The notes beneath the pieces are model-generated. The model worked only from the letters and a program-made list of their open reading frames with translations. It had not been told where the DNA came from and did not search any database. Position numbers and translations under genes: made by a program. Below, piece after piece: positions 1 through 8,696 of a stretch of DNA of 64,000 nucleotides. The stretch's first letter is position 1; each line of letters starts with the position of its first letter. This DNA comes from Streptomyces dysideae. GTDB taxonomy: Bacteria > Actinomycetota > Actinomycetes > Streptomycetales > Streptomycetaceae. The stretch covers positions 1-64,000 of the forward strand of contig NZ_KQ949076.1 in the NCBI RefSeq assembly GCF_001514305.1, given 5' to 3'.

Positions 1-3
1 GAC

Positions 4-84
4 GGAGGATTCTGGGAGCCTGCGGAGCACGTGAACGGCCCTTAAGGTGGCAGACGTGTCGTACGTAGGCTCCCAGAATCCTCC
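4..84. repeat. 18-bp perfect inverted repeat spanning a start codon
   Basis: Positions 4-21 (ggaggattctgggagcct) are the exact reverse complement of 67-84, with a 45-nt spacer. The spacer holds the Shine-Dalgarno-like AAGGTGG (44-50) and the GTG at 56; the right arm lies inside the first codons of the amidase gene. Folded in mRNA, it would place the translation start in the loop of an 18-bp hairpin. The repeat is seen directly; a regulatory role is inference. Confidence 0.85.
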
Positions 85-976
85 CCAGCCCCGCCGTCCC
101 CGCCGCCGCCCGCTGACCGTCGCGGTCGCGGCGCTCGTGCCGGGGGCGTTGCTCGGATGGGTGGTGTACGACGCCGTGGGCGAGGGCGGGACGGACCAGG
201 CGTCCGCGCAGACCCCCGCAGCCTCGACGAGCGCACCTCCCACCGCACCCCCCACGGCGTCCTCAACCAGCGACGACGAGAAGCCGAGCCCCGCCCCCTC
301 CGGCCCGCTCAAGGGCAAGGTCGTCGTCATCGACCCCGGCCACAACCCCGCCAACTTCCAGCACACGGCCGAGATCAACCGCAAGGTGAACATCGGCACG
401 AACTGGAAGGGGTGCGACACGACGGGGACGTCCACCAACTCCGGTTACACGGAGGCCAAGTTCACGCTGGACGTCGCCCACCGCCTGCGCACCCTCCTCC
501 AGCAGCAGGGCGCCACGGTGAAACTGACCCAGGACGGCGACCGGCCCTACGGCCCCTGCATCGACGAGCGGGCGAAGATCGGCAACAAGGCGGAGGCCGA
601 TGCCGTCGTCTCCATCCACGCGGACGGCTCCGGCGCCGGCAACCGCGGCTTCCACGTCATCCTCCCGGCCAAGGTCAAGGCGGGCACCGCCGACACCGGC
701 CCCATCATCGCCCCCTCCCGCGACCTCGGCGAACGCATCGCCGGCAACTTCGCCCGCGCCACCGGCACCGCCCCCTCCAACTACGTCGGCGACGGCACCG
801 GCCTCGTCACCCGCAAGGACCTCGGCGGCCTCAATCTGTCCACGGTTCCCAAGGTCTTCATCGAGTGCGGCAACATGCGCGACAGCGAGGACGTGGCGCT
901 GCTGACCAGCGGTGCGTGGCGGCAGAAGGCGGCGCGGGGGATCTCTGAGGGGCTCGTGAGTTTCCTGGAGGCGTAG
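56..976 (+). CDS. N-acetylmuramoyl-L-alanine amidase, membrane-anchored (Amidase_3)
   Basis: Predicted zinc amidase that cuts the MurNAc-L-Ala bond of peptidoglycan outside the membrane. About 306 aa: short basic N-terminus, one membrane segment near residues 18-40, a Pro/Ser/Thr-rich linker, then the catalytic domain. Family zinc and catalytic positions are visible: His in IDPGHNP, Glu in TEAKFTLD, His in SIHADGS and Glu in FIECGNMRD. GTG at 56 is preferred because AAGGTGG sits 5 nt upstream; GTG at 47 is in frame but has a poor ribosome site. It stands alone, convergent with the next gene, and its start lies inside a long inverted repeat. Confidence 0.88.
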   Translation: MSYVGSQNPPQPRRPRRRPLTVAVAALVPGALLGWVVYDAVGEGGTDQASAQTPAASTSAPPTAPPTASSTSDDEKPSPAPSGPLKGKVVVIDPGHNPANFQHTAEINRKVNIGTNWKGCDTTGTSTNSGYTEAKFTLDVAHRLRTLLQQQGATVKLTQDGDRPYGPCIDERAKIGNKAEADAVVSIHADGSGAGNRGFHVILPAKVKAGTADTGPIIAPSRDLGERIAGNFARATGTAPSNYVGDGTGLVTRKDLGGLNLSTVPKVFIECGNMRDSEDVALLTSGAWRQKAARGISEGLVSFLEA

Positions 977-1017
977 AGAGTTCGACAGCACGCGGCGGCG
1001 GCCGTTGACGACGGTGG

Positions 1018-2271
1018 CTACGAAGCCGAGCCGGGGAAGGCCGTGATCGACCCGCCCGTGTCGACGAGTTCGCAGCTTTCCCGCTTCACGTGGCAGCGGA
1101 CCAAGTAGGTCGGCCCGTACGGCAAGGCGACGAGGGACACCTTCTTGCCGTTGCCGTAGCCCTCAGGCCACTCCTGCTCGGCCAGACCGAGCAGGAGCTG
1201 GTCGTCGGACTCCCAGACCATGCCCTGGACATGGACCCGCGAGGCTGCCCGCAGCTCCGCTGTCACCTCGCCGCTCGACGCGTCGTGTACGACGAGTGAG
1301 CCGTCGCCGCGCGCGTCGGCGATCCGCCGCCCGTCCGGCGAGAAGCGCATCTCACCGGTCTCGTCGCAGAGCTCCCAGCGCTGCTTCTCCGACTGCGAGA
1401 GCGCATAGCTGCGCAGGCAGTCGTTCGGCACACGCAGCAGTACGGAGTCGCCGACGATCGACAGACCTGCCTGATGCTTGTTCAGGTCCGCCGAGGGCCA
1501 GGCCGTCTTGTCCTGGTCGAGGCTGCCGACGTTCTGGATAAGCCCGTTCCATTCCACGAGTACGTCGTGCCCCGCGAAGCCGTAGACCGAGTCGACGCCC
1601 TCGTAGGTACGGGAGTCGACCTTGCCGGTGGTCAGGTCGGCGCGCTTCACAACCACCGACCGGCCCTCGGTGGGATGCACGGTCCAGGCCGCGAAACGGC
1701 CGTCCGCGGAGACGTTCAGCTGAGTGGTGTGCTGCCCGTCCGCCGTGCGCTCGAGTTCCTTCGTGGAACCGTCCGCATCGACATAAGCCACGACCGTGAC
1801 GGATGAGGACTCCTGCGCGAGATAGACGAATCCCCGGTCCCCGGCCCGCCAGATCCGGAACCCGTCGTACTTGTCCGGGACCGAGAAGACCTTGCCACCG
1901 AGCATGACCTGCCTGGAGGTTTCCCCGTCGCCGCCGCCCGTCCCGTACGGCACCTGGGTGTCCGGGCCCATCGGCAGCTTCCGTAGCTCCTTCGGCACCG
2001 AGTCCCGTACCGCCCACTCCGGCCTCGACGAGGCCGGCGGCTGCGCGTCGGACGTCGGCAGCCCGCTCAACGGGACCGCCACCGCGACCGCTGCGACCGC
2101 GGCCACCGCGGCGGCTGCCGCGGCGAACCGCCGCCGCCCCACCACGCGCCTGCCGTCGCCCAGCACCCGGTCCGCCCAGCCGTCGGGGACGGACACCTTG
2201 TCCGCCCGTGCGACGAGCATGTCCCGCACCGGGCCGCTCGTCTGCTCCCTCTGCTCGCCCTGCTCCGTCAC
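1018..2271 (-). CDS. Membrane-anchored beta-propeller-like protein coupled to a sigma factor
   Basis: About 417 aa with a cytoplasmic N-terminal part (residues ~1-45), a single Ala/Val-rich membrane helix at ~48-70 and a large outside domain with repeats such as SPDGRRIADARGDGSLVV that suggest a TolB/WD40-like propeller. The GTG start at 2271 overlaps the stop of the upstream sigma factor by 4 nt (GTGA), so the two are translationally coupled. By analogy with other sigma-factor operons it may sense an envelope signal or hold the sigma factor at the membrane, but no anti-sigma motif (for example a zinc HxxxCxxC) is visible. Function is inferred from context only. Confidence 0.75.
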   Translation of the reverse strand: MTEQGEQREQTSGPVRDMLVARADKVSVPDGWADRVLGDGRRVVGRRRFAAAAAAVAAVAAVAVAVPLSGLPTSDAQPPASSRPEWAVRDSVPKELRKLPMGPDTQVPYGTGGGDGETSRQVMLGGKVFSVPDKYDGFRIWRAGDRGFVYLAQESSSVTVVAYVDADGSTKELERTADGQHTTQLNVSADGRFAAWTVHPTEGRSVVVKRADLTTGKVDSRTYEGVDSVYGFAGHDVLVEWNGLIQNVGSLDQDKTAWPSADLNKHQAGLSIVGDSVLLRVPNDCLRSYALSQSEKQRWELCDETGEMRFSPDGRRIADARGDGSLVVHDASSGEVTAELRAASRVHVQGMVWESDDQLLLGLAEQEWPEGYGNGKKVSLVALPYGPTYLVRCHVKRESCELVDTGGSITAFPGSAS

Positions 2272-2813
2272 AGCGCCTCCTCCACAGCCTTCGGCAATCC
2301 CCCGGTGACCATCTCGCGCAGCTTCTTCAGGGCCCGGTGGGCCTGGGTCTTCACCGTGCCGACCGAACAGCTCAGCAACTCGGCAGTCTGCGGCTCGGTG
2401 AGGTCCTCGTAGTAGCGCAGTACGATCACCGCCCGCTGCCTGGGCGGCAGCGAGCACACCCACGCCCAGATCCGCTCCCGCTCGTCGACCTCGGACGTTC
2501 CGTCCTGGGTCACGGTGTCCGGCACCGTCGGCACGCTCTCCGCCAGGCCGTCCGTCAGCCGCTCTCCGCGCACGCGTCTGCTGCGCCACCACGAGGTGGC
2601 GGTGTTGGCCAGCGTCCGCCGGACGTAGGACTCCAGCGCCCGCGGATCGCGCAGCCTGGGCAGTGCGACATAAGCCTTGACCAGCGCCGACTGCAGCAAG
2701 TCCTCGGCCAGTGCGTGGTCGCCGCCGGAGAGCAGGTACGCGGTCCGCAGCAGCGCCCGGGAACGGGCATGCACAAACTCGGAGAACGCCTCTTCGTCGC
2801 GTCTGCCTGCCAT
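2268..2813 (-). CDS. SigE-family RNA polymerase sigma factor (ECF type)
   Basis: 181 aa with the two ECF domains. Region 2 covers roughly residues 10-75 (FVHARSRALLRTAYLL, then AEDLLQSALVKAY) and region 4 roughly 110-165 (LPPRQRAVIVLRYYEDL, then a helix-turn-helix SVGTVKTQAHRALKKLR). It would direct RNA polymerase to a small set of promoters. ATG at 2813 is chosen because GGGGAGG lies 6 nt upstream; an in-frame ATG at 2843 has no good ribosome site. The gene is directly followed, with a 4-nt overlap, by the membrane-anchored propeller protein that probably controls or serves it. The target regulon cannot be read from the sequence. Confidence 0.9.
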   Translation of the reverse strand: MAGRRDEEAFSEFVHARSRALLRTAYLLSGGDHALAEDLLQSALVKAYVALPRLRDPRALESYVRRTLANTATSWWRSRRVRGERLTDGLAESVPTVPDTVTQDGTSEVDERERIWAWVCSLPPRQRAVIVLRYYEDLTEPQTAELLSCSVGTVKTQAHRALKKLREMVTGGLPKAVEEAL

Positions 2814-3081
2814 GGCCGCCTCCCCACGATCTGTCACTGACATGTATGGGACGTGCTAGGAGGCAGAACCGTTGACCAAAGGAATCGTGAGTTTCCTGCG
2901 CAGGTAGCGGGCGGGTCGCGCTCAAGCGATGATCCCTGGGGACACCGTGACCGGACGGACGATAGTGTCGTCCATATGATGAGGGGTCACCCCCTACGCT
3001 TCACACCGGGGCCTGACGGCGACATGGTGACAGCGACGCCTCCACCCATGACGAGACGACTGAACTGAAGGACCGACTGAA

Positions 3082-3885
3082 GTGAATATCCGCTCCCTCA
3101 CTCGAGGCGACGGCGTGGTGATCGGAGCAGCGGTGTTGCTGTTCATCGCGTCGCTCCTCGACATTGCCAGCTGCGACGGCCCGGACAGCGTCTGCGACAC
3201 CGTTCCTAACGCCTGGGGCATGACGCTCGGCCTCGGCCTCGGCACGTACATGACCGGCGTGATCGGTGGCGCGCTCATCGTGGTCGCCCGTCTCCTCCCC
3301 CAGCCGCGCAAGGTCGCGGGCCTGGACATGGGGACGGTCGGTGTGGTCCTGACGGTCGCCACCGCCTGGTCGCTGCTGTGGTGGTGGATCGACGCGGATG
3401 GCGCCGGCTTGGGCCTCATCCTCGGCCTGATCGCCGCCCTGGCCCTCGCCGCCGGCGCGATCGCCGCCCCGCTGGTCCCGGCCCTGAACGCCGCGCTCCT
3501 CCCGGCCCCCCGCCCCGCCGCCCCCCAGCCCTACGGCGCCCAGCCCCCCGCCGGTTACGGCTACCCCGGCGCCCAGCAGCCCCAGCCCGGCCAGCCGTAC
3601 GGCGGCCAGCCGCAGCCCGGCCAGCCCTTCGGTGGGCAGCCCCAGCAGCCCCAGCCTCAGCAGGCGCAGCCGCAGGCGCCCGCCGCGGACTTCTCGCCGT
3701 TCTGGTTCGCCGTGCCGGTGCCGCGTCCGCTGTTCGCGGAGGACGGTTCGCCGGCGCCGATCGCGGAACTCGCGCCCGGTACCTGGTACCTGGCCGTCGA
3801 GCAGCGCGGCCCGGCTCTGGTCGCCCAGACGCAGGACGGCCGCCGCGGCGTACTCCAGGACACGTCGGGGATCCAGCGCGGCTGA
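3082..3885 (+). CDS. Membrane protein with Pro/Gln-rich tail
   Basis: 267 aa, family not recognised. About four hydrophobic segments fill residues 10-145, followed by a low-complexity stretch of QPQPGQP/YGGQ type repeats (~145-200) and a small C-terminal globular segment containing GTWYLAVEQRGPALVAQTQDGRRG, which looks like an adaptor or SH3-like fold but is unproven. GTG start at 3082 with AAGGA about 9 nt upstream. Monocistronic: a strong terminator follows. Similar architecture is common among actinobacterial proteins of unknown function. Confidence 0.75.
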   Translation: MNIRSLTRGDGVVIGAAVLLFIASLLDIASCDGPDSVCDTVPNAWGMTLGLGLGTYMTGVIGGALIVVARLLPQPRKVAGLDMGTVGVVLTVATAWSLLWWWIDADGAGLGLILGLIAALALAAGAIAAPLVPALNAALLPAPRPAAPQPYGAQPPAGYGYPGAQQPQPGQPYGGQPQPGQPFGGQPQQPQPQQAQPQAPAADFSPFWFAVPVPRPLFAEDGSPAPIAELAPGTWYLAVEQRGPALVAQTQDGRRGVLQDTSGIQRG

Positions 3886-3914
3886 GCCCTCGAAGCCGTA
3901 CGACAAGCCGTACG

Positions 3915-3946
3915 ACGGCCCCTCGCCCTTCCGGGTGAGGGGCCGT
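3915..3946 (+). terminator. Strong hairpin terminator
   Basis: ACGGCCCCTC (3915-3924) pairs with GAGGGGCCGT (3937-3946), and the stem continues inward (GCCC/GGGT) to a TTCC tetraloop, giving about 14 bp followed by TGTCAT. It separates the membrane protein gene from the oxidoreductase gene only about 30 nt downstream. Confidence 0.85.
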
Positions 3947-3969
3947 TGTCATACAGTCACCCTCCTTGG

Positions 3970-3984
3970 CTGACGCACCGTCAG
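3970..3984. promoter_or_regulatory. Palindrome CTGACGCACCGTCAG, possible operator
   Basis: Arms CTGACG/CGTCAG flank a 3-nt centre. The site lies 10 nt before the ATG of the LLM oxidoreductase and abuts its Shine-Dalgarno sequence. Close relatives occur upstream of the aldehyde dehydrogenase (12478-12492) and the CYP125-like gene (22661-22675), so a shared repressor is possible; this is inference from similarity of the sites. Confidence 0.5.
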
Positions 3985-3993
3985 GAGGCAGGC

Positions 3994-5004
3994 ATGCGGC
4001 TCGGGCTCGCACTCGGCTACTGGGGCCGCGGCCCCTCCCCCGACCACGTCCCGCTCGCGCAGGAGGCGGAGCGGCTCGGTTACGACTCCGTGTGGACCGC
4101 CGAGTCCTGGGGGTCCGACGCTTTCACTCCCCTCACCTGGATCGCCGCGCAGACCTCGACCATCAAGCTGGGTACGGCGGTTGCCCAGATGGCCGCCCGG
4201 TCGCCGACCACCACCGCCATGCACGCCCTCACCCTCGACCACCTCTCCGGCGGACGCATGATGCTCGGGCTCGGCCTGTCGGGACCGCAGGTCGTGGAAG
4301 GCTGGTACGGACGGCCATTCCCCACATCCCCTCTCACCGCGACCCGCGAGTACGTCGATGTCGTACGGCAAGTGCTGTGGCGCGAGGCGCCCGTGGCACT
4401 CGACGGGCGGTTCCACTCCCATCCCTATCGGGGCGCGGACGGGACCGGCCTCGGCAAGGCGCTCAAGCCGATCACGCATCCCCTCCGGGCCGAACTGCCC
4501 GTCCTGCTCGGCGCCGAGGGGCCCAAGAACGTCGCCCAGACCATCCGGATCGCCGACGGCTGGCTACCGCTGTACTGGTCACCGTCCCGGCCCGAGGTGT
4601 ACGGCCCGTCCGTCAGCGATCTGCCTGACGGCTTCCTCGTCGCTCCCATGGCCCGCGTCCAGGTCTGTGCCGACGTCGCCGAAGGGCTGCTGCCGGTCAA
4701 GGTCATGCTCGGTTTCTACATCGGCGGCATGGGGCACGCCGCCCGGAACTTCCACGCCGATCTGATGGCCCGCATGGGGTACGAGGAGGAGGCCCGGCAT
4801 ATCCAGCGGCTCTTCCTGGAGGGGCGCCGGGAGGAGGCCGTGCTCGCCGTGCCCGATGCCTTCGCCGACGAGATCTCCCTCGTCGGGCCGCGTGAACGCA
4901 TCGCCGAGCGGCTGGAGTTGTGGCGGAAGGGGCCGGTGACGGACCTGCTGGTGCTGTCGTCCGATCCGCACACCTTGCGGGTGCTGGCCGAGCTCAACAC
5001 GTAA
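3994..5004 (+). CDS. LLM-class F420-dependent oxidoreductase
   Basis: 336 aa, luciferase-like TIM-barrel family. Visible family features are the N-terminal LALGYWGRGP strand, the AEESLGYDSVWTAESWG-like helix (seen as AERLGYDSVWTAES), TWIAAQTSTIKLGTAVAQ, LDHLSGGRMMLGLGLSGPQVVEGWYG, and the C-terminal VGPRERIAERLELW. Enzymes of this type usually use reduced F420 or FMN to reduce or oxidise a cytosolic substrate; the substrate cannot be predicted. ATG at 3994 follows AGGAGG (3983-3988). An upstream in-frame ATG at 3946 lies inside the terminator and is rejected. A CTGA-N7-TCAG palindrome precedes the start. Confidence 0.88.
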   Translation: MRLGLALGYWGRGPSPDHVPLAQEAERLGYDSVWTAESWGSDAFTPLTWIAAQTSTIKLGTAVAQMAARSPTTTAMHALTLDHLSGGRMMLGLGLSGPQVVEGWYGRPFPTSPLTATREYVDVVRQVLWREAPVALDGRFHSHPYRGADGTGLGKALKPITHPLRAELPVLLGAEGPKNVAQTIRIADGWLPLYWSPSRPEVYGPSVSDLPDGFLVAPMARVQVCADVAEGLLPVKVMLGFYIGGMGHAARNFHADLMARMGYEEEARHIQRLFLEGRREEAVLAVPDAFADEISLVGPRERIAERLELWRKGPVTDLLVLSSDPHTLRVLAELNT

Positions 5005-5050
5005 GGGAGGGCGCAGGTTTCGTCCACGCTTCAAGGGACACCCGGAGGGC

Positions 5051-5341
5051 ATGTCTCCTCGGTATCGCGGTGCCAATCAGGCCGGGTCGATCATTGCGGT
5101 CGTCGCCGACGTCATGGCCCTGATCCTGGGCCTGTGGATCCTGATGTACCTGCTGGACGCGAATCGCGCGAACGACTTCGTGCAGTTCATCCAGGACGCG
5201 GCCCGCTGGCTGGCGGGCTGGTCCTACGACCTGTTCACCTTCGACGAGGCCTGGGCACGCGTAGTTGCCGGATACGGCCTGGCGGCGGTCGTCTACCTGT
5301 TCATAGGCCATGCGATAGCCAATCGCCTACATCGACACTGA
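5051..5341 (+). CDS. Small two-helix membrane protein
   Basis: 96 aa with one hydrophobic segment at ~12-35 and a second at ~72-92, and an amphipathic stretch between them (NDFVQFIQDAARWLAGW). ATG at 5051 has GGAGGG just upstream. It follows the LLM oxidoreductase by 46 nt on the same strand and may be cotranscribed. No known domain recognised. Confidence 0.65.
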   Translation: MSPRYRGANQAGSIIAVVADVMALILGLWILMYLLDANRANDFVQFIQDAARWLAGWSYDLFTFDEAWARVVAGYGLAAVVYLFIGHAIANRLHRH

Positions 5342-5346
5342 CGCCT

Positions 5347-5397
5347 CAAGGGGCGCGGGGAACTGCGCGACAAGCCACAACGAACCCCGCACCCGCC
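5347..5397. repeat. Streptomyces intergenic repeat unit
   Basis: The stretch beginning AAGGGGCGCGGGGAACTGCG and continuing with CAAGCCACAACG matches from memory a short repeat found in many copies between Streptomyces genes. It sits between two convergent genes. A shorter related piece, CCGAGCTCTCAGGCG, occurs at 5415-5429 and again at 54667-54681. Confidence 0.6.
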
Positions 5398-5422
5398 AGA
5401 GCAACACAAACCACCCGAGCTC

Positions 5423-6493
5423 TCAGGCGCAACGATCCGGGTCAAGCCCCGCAGGAAGCCGCTCGCCCCCGAACACCGCACAAGTCGCCTCATGCCCCCC
5501 AAGCGCCGCAACCGCCAACAACAGCGACCCCGCCGTCCAAGTGGTCAACTCGCGCGGCCAGATCGCGTCGTCGTCGAAGACGTATCCCGTCCAGTACAGG
5601 CCCGACTCCGGGTCACGCAGGTGCTGGATCGACTGAAGTATGTCCAGCGCACGGTCGGACTCACCTATCACCCAGAGGGCCAGGGCGAGTTCGGCCGACT
5701 CGCCGCCTGTCACCCACGGGTTGGGGAACACGCATCGCACCCCGAGTCCGGGCACGACGAAACGGTCCCAGCCCTCCTCGATACGGGCCTTGGCCTCCGC
5801 ACCGGTCAGCGCGCCGCCCAGTACCGGGTAGTACCAGTCCATCGAGTAACGGTCCTTGTCCAGGAACCGCTCGGGATGCCGCCGGATCGCGTGCCGCAAC
5901 GCCCCCGCAGCCAACTCCCAGTCCGGCTGCGCCTCTTCCCGCTGCTCGGCGATGGCCAGCGCACACCGCAGCGCGTGGTGGATCGAGGAGGAACCGGTCA
6001 GCAGCGCGTCCGCGGTCTCCGTGCCGTCGTCGTCGCGCCGCCAGCCGATCTGGCCGCCGGGCTGCTGCAGTCGCAGCACGAACTCGGTCGCCGCGTACAC
6101 CGTCGGCCACATGCCGTCCAGGAACGTGTCGTCGCCGGTGGAGAGGTAGTGGTGCCAGACGCCTACGGCTATGTAGGCGACGAAGTTGGTCTCGCGCCCG
6201 CGGTCGGTGACGTCGTCGTGGGCCCCGTCCGCGTACGCCGCGTACCAGGAGCCGTCCGCGTTCTGGTGCCGTGCCAGCCAGGTGTACGCCCGCTCGGCGG
6301 CGGCGTGTTCGCCCGCCGCGTCCAGTGCCATCGCCGCCTCGACGTGGTCCCACGGGTCGAGGTGGTGGCCGCGGAACCACGGGAGTGCGCCGTCCTCCCG
6401 CTGTACGGCGAGGATCCCGGCGACGGTCGCGGCGGCCTGCTCGGCGGTGAGGACCCCGGGCAGGACGAGGTGTTCTGTCCGGGGGGTGGTCAC
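5423..6493 (-). CDS. Prenyltransferase/squalene-cyclase-fold (alpha-toroid) protein
   Basis: 356 aa, built of alpha-helical repeats with the QxxDGSW-like turns of terpenoid cyclase and prenyltransferase toroids (HQNADGSWYAAYADG, QQPGGQIGWRRDDDG, ESGLYWTGYVFDDD). No DxDD or DCTAE cyclase motif is evident, so catalysis is uncertain. GTG start at 6493 overlaps the upstream methyltransferase stop by 4 nt. Third gene of a glycosyltransferase-methyltransferase-toroid operon that is divergent from a kstR-like regulator. The product may act on a polyisoprenoid or glycolipid made by the operon; that is inference. Confidence 0.78.
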   Translation of the reverse strand: MTTPRTEHLVLPGVLTAEQAAATVAGILAVQREDGALPWFRGHHLDPWDHVEAAMALDAAGEHAAAERAYTWLARHQNADGSWYAAYADGAHDDVTDRGRETNFVAYIAVGVWHHYLSTGDDTFLDGMWPTVYAATEFVLRLQQPGGQIGWRRDDDGTETADALLTGSSSIHHALRCALAIAEQREEAQPDWELAAGALRHAIRRHPERFLDKDRYSMDWYYPVLGGALTGAEAKARIEEGWDRFVVPGLGVRCVFPNPWVTGGESAELALALWVIGESDRALDILQSIQHLRDPESGLYWTGYVFDDDAIWPRELTTWTAGSLLLAVAALGGHEATCAVFGGERLPAGLDPDRCA

Positions 6494-7224
6494 TTGGCGT
6501 CCACCCGGGGGAGGTGGGGCTTGGTCGCGTACGCCACGAAGCTCTTGCCGATCAGCGGGTTCAGGGCCTGTTCGGCGACCCGGGTGGCCAGCGGTTTCTT
6601 CATGATGTCCCAGACCAGCAGCTTGTGGTACGCCCGTACCGGCAGCGCCTTGTCGTTGTCGACGCCGAACGCGCACTTCAGCCACCAGTACGGGGAGTGG
6701 AGCGCGTGCGCGTGGTGGGTGCCGTACGGCTTCAGCCCGGCTTCCCTGATCTTCGCGAGCAGTTCGTCCGCCTTGTAGATGCGGATGTGGCCGCCCTCGA
6801 CCTCGTGGTAGGCGTCGGACAGGCTCCAGCAGACCTTCTCGGGGCCGTAGCGCGGGACGGTGACGGCGATCCGGCCGCCGGGCTTCAGCACCCGGACCAT
6901 CTCGGCGAGTACGCCCTTGTCGTCCGGGATGTGCTCCATGACCTCGGAGATGATCACGACGTCGAAGGACTCGTCCGGGAAGGGAAGCGCCAGCGCGTCG
7001 CCCTCCATCGCCGTCGCGGTGGCGCCCTCGGGGGCCTCGCCGGCCTCCTTCATCGCCGCGAACCACTTCGCGACCTCGCGGATCTCCTCGCCGTTCTGGT
7101 CCAGCGCGACGACCTGGGCGCCCCGCCGGTAGCACTCGAACGCGTGCCGGCCGGCACCGCAGCCGAGGTCCAGGACGCGGTCACCCGGGGCGAGCGGGAA
7201 CCGGGAGAAGTCGACGGTCAGCAC
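6490..7224 (-). CDS. Class I SAM-dependent methyltransferase
   Basis: 244 aa with the Rossmann-type SAM motifs: motif I VLDLGCGAGRHAFE (~residues 18-31), acidic end VVALDQNGEE, GDALALPFPDESFDVV and MVRVLKPGGRIAVTVPR. This is the Methyltransf_11/25 class, acting on a cytosolic small molecule or lipid head group. GTG at 7224 overlaps the end of the glycosyltransferase gene by 7 nt, so coupled translation is likely. The substrate is unknown; its place between a GT4 enzyme and a toroid protein suggests methylation of a glycosylated product or precursor. Confidence 0.85.
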   Translation of the reverse strand: MLTVDFSRFPLAPGDRVLDLGCGAGRHAFECYRRGAQVVALDQNGEEIREVAKWFAAMKEAGEAPEGATATAMEGDALALPFPDESFDVVIISEVMEHIPDDKGVLAEMVRVLKPGGRIAVTVPRYGPEKVCWSLSDAYHEVEGGHIRIYKADELLAKIREAGLKPYGTHHAHALHSPYWWLKCAFGVDNDKALPVRAYHKLLVWDIMKKPLATRVAEQALNPLIGKSFVAYATKPHLPRVDAK

Positions 7225-8642
7225 GTGGCCCTGCTTTCGGCGTGATCTTCTGGGGTGGGAGTGGGAGTGGCAACTGCTGGGGTTGGCGGTGCCGTTGTGG
7301 CTGGTTGTACGGACGCGCTTCCCGGTACCGATGGTTGACCGGCCGAGCGCGCGATCGCCTCCCGGTACCGGGCCACCGTGCCCTCCGCTGCCCGCGCCCA
7401 GGTGAACCGCTCCAGCACGCGCTCCCGGCCCGCCGCGCCGAGCCGGGTCCGCAGACCGGCGTCGCCCAGCAGTCGGCTCAGTCCGGCGGCCAGCGCTCCC
7501 GCGTCGCCCGGCGGTACCGCGAGGCAGGTCTCGCCGTCCCGGCCGGCCACTTCCGGGATCGCACCGCCCGTCGTGGCGACCAGCGGCGTGCCCGTCGCCA
7601 TGGCCTCCGCGGCCGGCAGGGAGAAGCCCTCGTAGAGCGACGGCACGCACGCGATCTCGGCCGAGCGGACCAGGTCGACCAGTTCGGCGTCCGAGATGCC
7701 CTTGACGAAGTCGACGGCGCCTTCGAGGCCGTAGCGCTCGATCGCCACGGCGACCGGCCCTTCCGCCGGTCTTTTGCCGACGACGACGAGGTGGGCGTCG
7801 GGGTGTTCGGTGCGGACCTTCGCCAGGGCCTCGACGAGGAAGACCAGGCCCTTGAGCGGGACGTCGGCACTGGACGTGGTGACGATGCGGCCGGGGATCC
7901 GGCGTACCGACTCGTCCGGGGAGAACAGGTCCGTGTCCGCGCCGATGTGGACGACGTGGATGCGGTCCTGCCGTACGCCGAGGTGGTCGACGATCTCGTC
8001 GCGGGAGGTGCCGGAGACGGTGAGCACGGTGGGCAGGCGGCGTGCCACGCGCTTCTGCATGCGGGTGAAGGCGTACCAGCGGCGTATGGACATCCGGCGC
8101 CGCGGGCCTTCCGCCGCGTCCAGTTCGAGGCGGCGGTCCACGGTGATGGGGTGGTGGATGGTGGTGACGAGGGGGGCGCCGACGTCGCCCAGCAGGCCGT
8201 ATCCGAGCGTCTGGTTGTCGTGTACGACGTCGAACTCGCCGCGTCGGGCGCGGAGATGGCGGCGGGCGCGGAGCGAGAACGTCAAGGGCTCGGGGAAGCC
8301 GCCGGTCCACATCGTCGCCACTTCCAGCGCGTCGATCCAGTCGCGGTACTCGTCGCGCTTCGGGGTGCGGAACGGGTCGGGCTGGCGGTACAGGTCGAGG
8401 CTGGGCAGCTCGGTGAGGGTGAGGTCGGCGTAGCCCTCGTCGAGGACGGGATAGGGCTGGGAGCCGATGACCTCGACGCGGTGGCCGAGGCGGGCGAGCT
8501 CGCGGGAGAGGTGGCGTACGTAGACGCCCTGTCCGCCGCAGAACGGGTTCCCTTTGTAGGTGAGGAGCGCGATGTCGAGCGGTCGCTCGCCGTCGGCGGC
8601 CAGGTCCTCGGAGGACCCCGCCTGACTGGCCTCAGCGGTCAC
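7218..8642 (-). CDS. Glycosyltransferase family 4
   Basis: 474 aa GT-B fold enzyme. The N-terminal domain carries the GGQGVYVRHLSRELARLGH signature for the acceptor side, and the C-terminal domain has the nucleotide-sugar motif EGFSLPAAEAMATGTPLVAT (E-x7-E). A Pro/Ala/Thr-rich tail of ~35 residues follows. It transfers a sugar from an NDP-sugar with retention, probably at the cytoplasmic face of the membrane. GTG start at 8642 is the first gene of a three-gene operon. The promoter region shared with kstR contains a KstR-like palindrome at 8697-8710. Confidence 0.88.
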   Translation of the reverse strand: MTAEASQAGSSEDLAADGERPLDIALLTYKGNPFCGGQGVYVRHLSRELARLGHRVEVIGSQPYPVLDEGYADLTLTELPSLDLYRQPDPFRTPKRDEYRDWIDALEVATMWTGGFPEPLTFSLRARRHLRARRGEFDVVHDNQTLGYGLLGDVGAPLVTTIHHPITVDRRLELDAAEGPRRRMSIRRWYAFTRMQKRVARRLPTVLTVSGTSRDEIVDHLGVRQDRIHVVHIGADTDLFSPDESVRRIPGRIVTTSSADVPLKGLVFLVEALAKVRTEHPDAHLVVVGKRPAEGPVAVAIERYGLEGAVDFVKGISDAELVDLVRSAEIACVPSLYEGFSLPAAEAMATGTPLVATTGGAIPEVAGRDGETCLAVPPGDAGALAAGLSRLLGDAGLRTRLGAAGRERVLERFTWARAAEGTVARYREAIARSAGQPSVPGSASVQPATTAPPTPAVATPTPTPEDHAESRATC

Positions 8643-8696
8643 TCTGGGCCCCCTTCTCCCTGCACTGTCCCGCGAGATTACGCCGGGACGCTAATC

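Noticed and set aside
3946..3993. Upstream ATG for the LLM oxidoreductase
   Set aside because: It sits at the end of a strong terminator and would add residues not typical of the family; ATG 3994 has an ideal ribosome site.
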